Source of the DNA: Hepsetus odoe
Lineage: Eukaryota; Chordata; Actinopteri; Characiformes; Hepsetidae
DNA length: 64,000 bases
NCBI GenBank assembly: GCA_017165825.1
Contig: CM029386.1
Coordinates: 21,462,425-21,526,424, forward strand
Reading direction: 5' to 3'
The position numbers were made by a program, and so were the translations under genes. The first letter of the stretch is position 1, and every line of letters begins with the position of its first letter. The notes under the pieces are model-generated. The model was given only the letters and a program-made list of their open reading frames with translations, was not told where the DNA came from and did no database searches. Below, one piece after another: positions 42,850 through 52,026 of this stretch.

Positions 42850-45800
42850 AAACTCTCTCTCAAACTCTCTATTCCTAAGCTGTGATTCTGCCAGGCGATA
42901 GGGAGCAGATCCAGGTCACCTTTAAGAGCGTCTCTCCCGGGATCATTAGTGAGGTGTGGCAACTCCATACACATCCCGCGCTGCTGGGCGGAGCTTCACT
43001 GCAGGTCACACTGAAGGGCGTGGCTTTGTATCAGGACAAAATGGCCAACCAGAGAGCAGCCATACAGGTGTGTGTGAATCGTACTAAAAAGGAGTCTTTG
43101 CTTTTGGAGAACACCTTGTTGGCCCTTTTTACACGATGTTTGAGAATGTGAGCTGCTCTGTGAACGCCTAATGATCCATAATCACTTGATTAATTGCAGT
43201 AAAACCTAATTTTCCTCATTGAATTAATGTTTTGGAGATGTCTCACAAAATAACAGCACGAGGAGATAAAGTGAAATAGTATCTGTATTGTGCACAGGAT
43301 TATAAACTTGTTTGTTTATCTGTGTGTTTTAGATGGAACTGGAGCGCCGAGAGGCCGTATCCGTCTGCAGGTCTTTGGTCTTTGAGTTAATCCGTAACAT
43401 TCACACTCCAGAGAGACCCAGCTCTCCAGCTGAGCTCTACACCACAGAGGAGGAGCATTTCCACCACGTCAACCCCAGTGTAGGTCTCCAACACACATGC
43501 ATTCTTACACACAAAGCAGTTAGTGGTCTAGAGGTCGGACGTCTGACTTTGGACCAAGAGGACCAAGAGGTTGCAGCAAGACCCTTCACCCCACTTTGCT
43601 CCAATTAGAAAATGAAAGTCGCTCTGGATAAGATTGGTAGTAAATGTCATGTGTCTCCAAAGCTTTGAGACATATCTGACAAGGACAGCACCCTGTGTTC
43701 TCTTGCAAATGTTGCTAAAGACTTTCTGTAAAGCAACAGCAGATGATCAGAGCGTTCTTGACAGCAAACAGTTAAGGAGCTTACAAACGTCCTAGACTAT
43801 TAACTTCATTGTATGAGGTGGACCTTTGAACCTTTTGTACAGTACTGAACACATTACAATCCATATTCAGGTCCTCATTGTACAACACTTTACAATCCAT
43901 AAGTAGGTCCCCACAATTCAGTGGGGACCTACTTATGGAACTTTACAATTCAGATGTAGGTCCCCGTTTTGCACTTTTCTATCCATAAATAGGTCCCTAC
44001 TTTACACTTTACTATTCATAAATAGGCCCCAATTGTACACTTTACTACCCATAAATAGGTCTCTACTTTACACTTTACTATTCATAAACAGGCCCCAATT
44101 TTACACTTTACTATCCATAAATAGGCCCAAATTGTACACTTTACTATCCATAAATAGGTCTCTACTTTACACTTTACTATTCATAAATAGGTCTCTACTT
44201 TACACTTTACTATTCATAAATAGGTCCCTACTTTACACTTTACTATTCATAAATAGGCCCCAATTTTACACTTTACTATCCATAAATAGGTCCCTACTTT
44301 ACACTTTACTATTCATAAATAGGTCCCTACTTTGTGACACCGCACATAAAAGAGTGAATTCTGAAATTCCATTTCTGAAAGCATTCTTTGTTTACAGCCT
44401 CTTTCCACACCTGCCTAAAACTTTTGCACAGTACTGTACGTTTCACCATTACAGCATGATACAATCCTTATTTTGGTCCCCAGGAAACACACTGCAGCTG
44501 TAAAGAAGGTCCTCACTGTAACGGTGGCGGGGTGCAGGGAGCACGCCAATGCTGAGCCAGGAGTTCAAATTTACCCTTACTGTAGGACCTGTAATGTCTT
44601 TGAATGATGATGGCTGACACCCTTATGGCCTGGTACTTGACTACCTCCCGGTGTCTTCTGAACGCAGCCTGAATCAGGGAAGCTGCATGATGTTGCAGGA
44701 TCACCTCCCTTCTGACCCTCTGACCTCTGAAGCAGGCTTGCAGGAACATTGCAGCAGAGCGCAATTTCAAGAATTCCTCCCTCTGCTTTCTGGCATTAAG
44801 TGTGGAACGATACATAAGCTTGATGGCAACAGCAGCATGTTTGATGCATAAATATCGTGTCCGAGCACAGTGAGCCCTGTAAGCACATTGTATCGTAGTG
44901 GCAGCCTGGTGCTTCTGTTTCAGAGTCTGTCTGGTCTTCATCCCTCGGAATGCAGCTTGCAGAACAACAGCAGCCATCTTTTTCTCCTTCAAAGACTTCA
45001 TTTCTTGCTTCATCATCTTATTAGCTCAGTAATATCGCTGAACAGTCCTGGCTGCCCACAGTAGCTTCAGGTAGTGTTTTCTGCTCAAGTGCTTCCTCAC
45101 CTGTGCCTGAATGGTTACTTCAGCCTCATGTTCAATTTTCATCTGCACCCGAACCTTGATTCTAAACTTCCCATTAACCTGGAGCTGCTCCTTCTCTGCT
45201 TTCTGTGCAGCAGACGGGTTAGTGGTGCTGGGTTTGGGGGTCGACTCCTTGATGCCGCTTTCCTTGCTGCGAAGGGCTTTCTTGGTCGACCTCCCCAGTT
45301 GCACGATGCAGGAAGCGGTCTCTGCCGTCTTCCTGCTCTCTGTGTCAGGAACAGCCTTCTTTGCCACTGCCTCGCTTCTCTTGTTGCGGGCGGCCTTGTT
45401 TGCCTTCCTTTAGTGTTTAAGAGTGCAGAGAGCGTTTACTTCCCCTGTTTTACTGTTATTCGCGCTGGCTGTGTTTTCACGTTGAGCTGCGCAGAGCGCC
45501 GTGTTTACCGTAACGCCTCCATTAGCTGCGCAGGCAGAATTCTTTACCGTAATGCCTCCATTAGCTGCGCAGGCAGAATTCTTTACCGTAATGCCTCCAT
45601 TAGCTGCGCAGGCAGAATTCTTTACCGTAACGCCTCCATTAGCTGCGCAGGGAGAATTCTTTACCGCAAATCCGCTATCAGCTGTGCGTGGCGCTTCCTC
45701 CGCTGGCGGATCGCGGCGGTTGGCTCGTGGCGCTTTCTCCGCTGGCGGATCGCGGTGCTTAGCGTGCTGCACTGTCGGCGCTAAATCTCCGCGTCGAACA

Positions 45801-46969
45801 GCGCAGGGCGGCACCACTATCAACGTTCTGCTTTGAATGACAAAGGGATTGTTGACTGCCGTCCTTCCGCGTTGCGTGACACCCGTCATCAACGAAGCCC
45901 CACCTTCCATGTCGCATGCGGAAAAAAACAGGAAAAAAAGGAAGTTGAACCAGTCCGCGCCTACCTCGGTACCCAGGCGGCTGACGAGTGGGATATCTGA
46001 CGTCAGCCGTGTCAGACGTTTCCTGAGCTCCCTGGCGGTGGCTGCCGGCGTCCGTCGTACCCAATCCTCGCCCTCCAATTCCTCACGGAGGTCCACGGAC
46101 TTAACGCACGCCGGCACCCTCGTCTCCCAGGTTTCAATAAACTCCAGTGTCTTCTTGATCATGGCTACACAGGTGCGCAACACCCGCTCTTGCTCGCACT
46201 CCTGACTCGCGACGTCCAGGTACTGGCGGCTCATTTTCTGTAACGGTGGCGGGGTGAAGGGAGGACGCCAATGCTGAGCCAGGAGTTCGGATCATAGTTT
46301 TATTAACTATATTAACAAAACAAAACAAAACCAAGGACTGCAGTTCTAACTAAAATCAAGGAACTGCAGCCTAAACCAAGATACCAAGTTACCAAAGACC
46401 AAAACCACCACAGAGTGTGTAGGCTGAGTCTAACTAATGAGCCGCGCTCTGTTCTGACTCATCGGGGCTTAAATAGTCAGCCCCAATGAGGCACACCTGT
46501 GCCTTCATTAAAGGCTCAGGTGTGCTCAGTCAGAATAGAGCGCCCTCTGTCGTGCCCAAAACACCTCATCCGTGACACTCACAAAGCACTTTAAATGAGT
46601 AGACAGTATTTTATTCGTTATAATATTAATTGTAATAGTATAACTGTAATATTTCTTCCCTTTAATTATTCTCTTCTTTGTCTCCAAAGGATTTTAAACA
46701 CATCCGTTTACATTGTGTTCTGTATGTCTGTGTGTGAGTGTTGGTCACTGAAACAAATAGTCCTTAGGAAACTGGTCCATTGGGATGGTCACTTAAATCA
46801 CTGAAAACCGAGCAACTTAGAAAGTGTGTCCTAAAATGGAGACAGTAGACAATGTAATTTTATCTCATGTCCTTCAGAGCACATTGTAGGTCTTTAAAGA
46901 TGTTACAATTAACACTCTTAACACATTGACACTATGAACTGTACCCCAGCTTTCTTTCTTTCTCTCTCT

Positions 46970-47006
<37 letters not shown>

Positions 47007-49441
47007 ACACACTCTCTCTCTCTGTCTCTCTCTGTCTCTTTCTCTAATACGGTCTTTTCTAAATGATTAGTTCAGGGCGTTCTGTCAGCAGACTAATTGA
47101 ATGGGAATGTAATTTAGGCCAGAACATCTCTGAGGTCCTTTGGGAAGCTCCTCCACTCTGCATTCACGAAAGAACACATCTCTGTTCATTCTGTGCCCTA
47201 ATCAGACGTCTGCCCACACACATAACACAAAAAGATGTCCGCTCGTTTGCGAAAATGAAAATAAGCTTGTGAAAACCACAGTTCCCTCAAAGAGGGGAAC
47301 AAAGCCAGTTCGCTTGTTTTTGCGTTAAAGACATTCAGGTTTGAGATCAGCAGATGAATGTGAGGTGAGGGATCAGATTTTAAATGTTATTTCCTATTAT
47401 TTCCATCGATATATGTTAGAAGCCATGGGACGCCGCAGCTTGTTTATCTGACCGCCCATTCAGCTGGAAAAATACTTTAAGAGCAGAAATGCAGAGAAAA
47501 ACGTTTTATGAAGACGATGTTGGGGTAAAAGTCTGAAGAATCAAGAAAAAAACAACAATTTGATGAAGGCGGCTGGTCTTGTGCAGTGACTGCATGTAAA
47601 GGATATTCAACCAATTATAATCATTAACTTTCATTTTGCTTCAAAACTTTCCATTGCAGTGCTCTTACTCCTTTGAAAAATGGGGTGGTGAGATACAAAA
47701 GGTTTGGTGTTGTCTATAATATAACATATTTAGATATCAGAAAGGTTTAATTTTCATCTTGTGATTCCAAACCTAGATGTTTTCCGTGCAAAAACAAATG
47801 AGTGTGTTTACTTCTCCAGCTACACTACCACCATGAACCAGTGGAGGCACTGAAGAGACTGTGGGAGAAGCTCCACAGGTCAGAGGTCACAGAGTCAGAT
47901 GAAACCAAGGATGAACACACCCCTGAGGAGATTCCAGCCTGGGACCTTTCCATGGACCGTCTCCGTGAGGTGCTTAAAAACACACATCCTGACTCGTTTA
48001 CATTTAGCATACACTCTTGTCCAGAGTGGATATTTCTTACTTCCACGTCCTAACTACAGGGACAGTCCCCCTGGAGCAACTTGGGGTTAAGGGTTTTGCT
48101 CAGTTGGTACTAGAGGTAGGATTCGAACCTGCGACCTCTTGGTCCACAGCAGGGTATCCTACTACTAGAACACCAGCACCCACATCCAAAAAATAATCAC
48201 ACTGAGAGCTTTTGTTCTGCAAACATTGATTTTTCTATTCAGTGTTTTACAGTAATCCTCCTTGCCTTTGCACATTTAACACAGATTATCCATCCATACA
48301 CCCAACCATCCATCCATCCATTCATGAACCTCTACAATTATCCATCCATCCATCCATCCATGAACCTCCACAATTATCCATCCATGCACCCATCCATCCA
48401 TCCATCCATGAACCTCCACAATTATCCATCCATCCATCCACCCATCCATCCATCCATTCATGAACCTCTACAATTATCCATCCATCCATCCATGAAGCTC
48501 CACAATTATCCATTCATACACCCATCCATCCATGAACCTCCAGAATTATCCATCCATCCATCCATGAACCTCCAGAATTATCCATCCATCCACCCATCCA
48601 TCCATCCATCCATTCATGAACCTCTACAATTATCCATTCATACACCCATCCATCCATGAACCTCCACCATTATCCATCCATCCATCCATCCATCCATTCA
48701 TGAACCTCCACAATTATCCATCCAATCATCCATGAACCTCCCAATGTATCCCTCCATCCACACATGAACCTCCCCATTTATCCATCCATCCATCCATCCA
48801 TGAACCTCCCCATTTATCCATCCATCCATGAGATCCACCCTATTTTTCATTTTTACTGTAAATTCAACTTTCACACAATTTATGATCTGTATAATATAAA
48901 CCGTTTCATTGTCTATATATATATATATATATATATATTAAAGTGAAGATGATTATTAATATTTTTGTGCTAATATACCACGAGCACCACGTGTTTGCAT
49001 CATTAAGTCATAAGTTATTGTATTAGAATAATAATAATATTAATAATAATAGTTTTTTCTGTGCAGTCCACTCATTTGTAAATACATTATTTATCTGGTT
49101 CAGCAGTGGCCTCTTGTGTCCACTAGGTGGTGCTGTCAGCACCTGAAGAAGATTCAGACTCACAAAAGGCAGGACTGTCCAAGGAAGAAGCTCTGAATCA
49201 GTACAATTCACTGATCTTACAGCTCCACCAATCACAGCCTCCGAGCAGACCTCTCACCCAACACTGCATCGGGTCAGACTTTAACACAGACATCACACAT
49301 TTCTAGTTTCATTTCATTATGCCGCTCACTCTGTCTCACACACGTCTCACACTCGTCTCACACACAGAGAAGAGACGCATTTGTTTCTGTTTACATGGAC
49401 AAATGTATTCATAGATAGATAGATAGATGTGTGTGTGCGTG

Positions 49442-49476
<35 letters not shown>

Positions 49477-51993
49477 AGGCTGCAGTTGTGGAGGGAGCTG
49501 TGTGACGGGTTAGTCAGTGAATCTCTACGGATCAGATACACACTGGGGCTGCCTGATAACTGGGGAGAAGACCAGGGCAGCTGTGAGTACACACACACAC
49601 ACTGTGAGAACACACACACACACACACAAACACTTGTAGACTGTCTCTCACACACACTTCCTCATAAGCTACTTGATGTCACAAAGACATGAGGGTTGTT
49701 TCATGCACATTTGCAGTAGTTTTTGTAGAAGAGAAGAAGGTGTAGAAGTTGTGAGTGCAGGGCTGGTCAAGACAAGTTCGTCCCCTCGGTTTTCCTTGAA
49801 CAGGTGGGTCTTCAGGTGACACTTGAAGACAGAAGGGACAGTTCTGACCAAGTTCATTCCAGCACTGGGGAGCCAGGACTGAGAAGAGTCTCCAGTGTAG
49901 GTCTTCCTCTTCTCTTGAAGAGGTTCAAGGCGAGTAGCTCTTGATGCTCTGAGGGGACGAGACGTTTCGTTTGATCAGGGTCATCAAATAAGATGGTGCA
50001 GGTCCATGCTTGTCCTGGAAAGCACCACAGGGAGACACAAATCTATCCAAAACCTCACTCAAACTGATCAAATTGGATGCAGACTGGTGAACATGACTTG
50101 GGTGACAGCAGGATGTGAAAGTGAAAGTGCAATTGACTGTTAGTCCTTGTGAACACACAGCATACAGTTAACTGCTAACAAATGCTGCTCTTGGAGCAGT
50201 GTCAGGGACGAGGGGAGGAGACCTACTGAACACCAGCCCTCCAGGACCATAGCTGACCTGCAATTCCATGGTGGAGCTTCAGCACAATGTCTGGCTCTGT
50301 GATGATAAACCTCTATCACTGTAGTGGGTCTGGAGCTCCAGGCTCAACCATCAGCCTGAGAGGGATTCCACAATCCTCAATTTTTTTAGGCGAACCTGCA
50401 GCTTGATAATTGACCTGCAACAAGATTGGGTTCCTCTTCTTCTTCTTCTTCTTGTTATGATTTAAGACTTTATTTTAAGCTCACTACTGAAGTCACTTTA
50501 ATGGTTCTTAAGGGAAAAGATGATGATGATGAGGATGAAGGATATGTTGGAGATGATGGCGATGATGATGAAGGTTATGTTGGAGATTACGGCGATGATG
50601 ATGATGAAGGTTATGTTGGAGATGATGATGATGATGATGAAGGTCATGTTGGAGATGATGGCGATGATGATGATGATGATGATGATGATAAGGTCATGTT
50701 GGAGATGATGATGAAGGTTATGTTGGAGATGAGGATGATCATGTTGATGTTGGAGATGACGGTGATGATGATGATGGAGATGGTGATGATTGTTGTTGTT
50801 GAATATGAATGAATGAATGAATAAAACTTAATTTCTACTGAAACCACTTTAATGACTCTTCAGGGGGAACGACAAAGAAAGAAAGGATGGAGAAAAAAGG
50901 AGGAAATGGCAAAGAAAAAGAAGAGAAGAAAGGCTTGGCCAGGCCTGCAGTGAAAGACAGAGCAGCAGAGGTGTGTAAAACATGTAATGACTGTGATGTT
51001 CCAGCAGAGGGCAGAAAACGCATTACTCCATTACAGTGAACATCTACAAACATCTGCTCCCTAGAAATCCTTCAGACTAAAACTAAAACCAAACTTCAGA
51101 CTGAAACTAACCTTCAGTCTGCAACTAACCTTCAGACTAAAACTAACCTTCAGACTAAAACTAACCTTCAGTCTGCAACTAACCTTCAGACTAAAACTAA
51201 CCTTCAGTCTGCAACTAACCTTCAGACTAAGACTAAACTTTACAATGAAACTGACCTTCAGACTGGAACTAACTTTCAGATTGAAACTAAACTTCAGACT
51301 AAGACTAACCTTCAGACAAAAACTGCCCTTCACACTGAAACAAACCTCCAGACTAATACTAATCTCCAGACAGAGGAGACTCTCTCTCTCTGAGAGTTCT
51401 GTGATGTATGATGTGATGATCACTGCTGGAACATAAACAGCATTTTAAAATTAGTGACATTTCAAGAGGAGGAAACACATTTTTGATCTTTCCTAAGCTT
51501 TTATACAAATGAGTGTGTGTGTGTGTGTGTAGGAGCACGGGCTCAAGAAGAAGGATAAGGAAGGGAAAAAGGTGTTGAAGGGGTTTAAGGACGTGAGCAG
51601 AGAGTCTTCCTCCGACATCACCAGCCCAGAGAGAGACACCATCCAAACACAACTACAGCACATATACACACACACACTACAGAGACAGGTAATCGCACAC
51701 ACACACACACACACACACACTCTTTAAACAATGCGATTTAATAAGTTCTGAATCAGTCTTCCCTGACTGTACAGTGGGGACAGTTTGGTTTGTTAGCAGT
51801 AAATCACTGTGGCCTGGGGGAAGTTTTTCAGACTCTGATTCATCCAGAAGAACTGTCTGAAGGTGGTGATGCTCCAGCTCTCCTCCGTCCAGAACACGGG
51901 CCTGACAGGAACTGAACCACTTCACACATCACACTGACCTAACGCAGGAGAGGAATGAGAGGACCAGTGTGAGGAAGACTATGAAGATGATAA

Positions 51994-52026
<33 letters not shown>

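Larger units (their letters stand above)
44517..46577 (-). mobile_element. LTR-bounded insertion carrying a fused IQ-motif ORF
   Basis: Bounded by TG..CA ends and the CTCAC duplication, in a mycbpap intron and antisense to it. In minus orientation there is a complete 339-bp LTR (46,577-46,239). Four bases later an ATG opens a frame that runs to the end. The closing repeat keeps only the last 50 bases of the LTR (44,517-44,566, two mismatches). No polymerase, integrase or primer-binding site is seen. It looks like a non-autonomous LTR element that picked up host sequence. Confidence 0.8.

Noticed and set aside
48280..48840. Regularly spaced repeats suggestive of CRISPR
   Set aside because: Spacers are themselves repeats in a eukaryotic (CCAT)n array; not a CRISPR locus.
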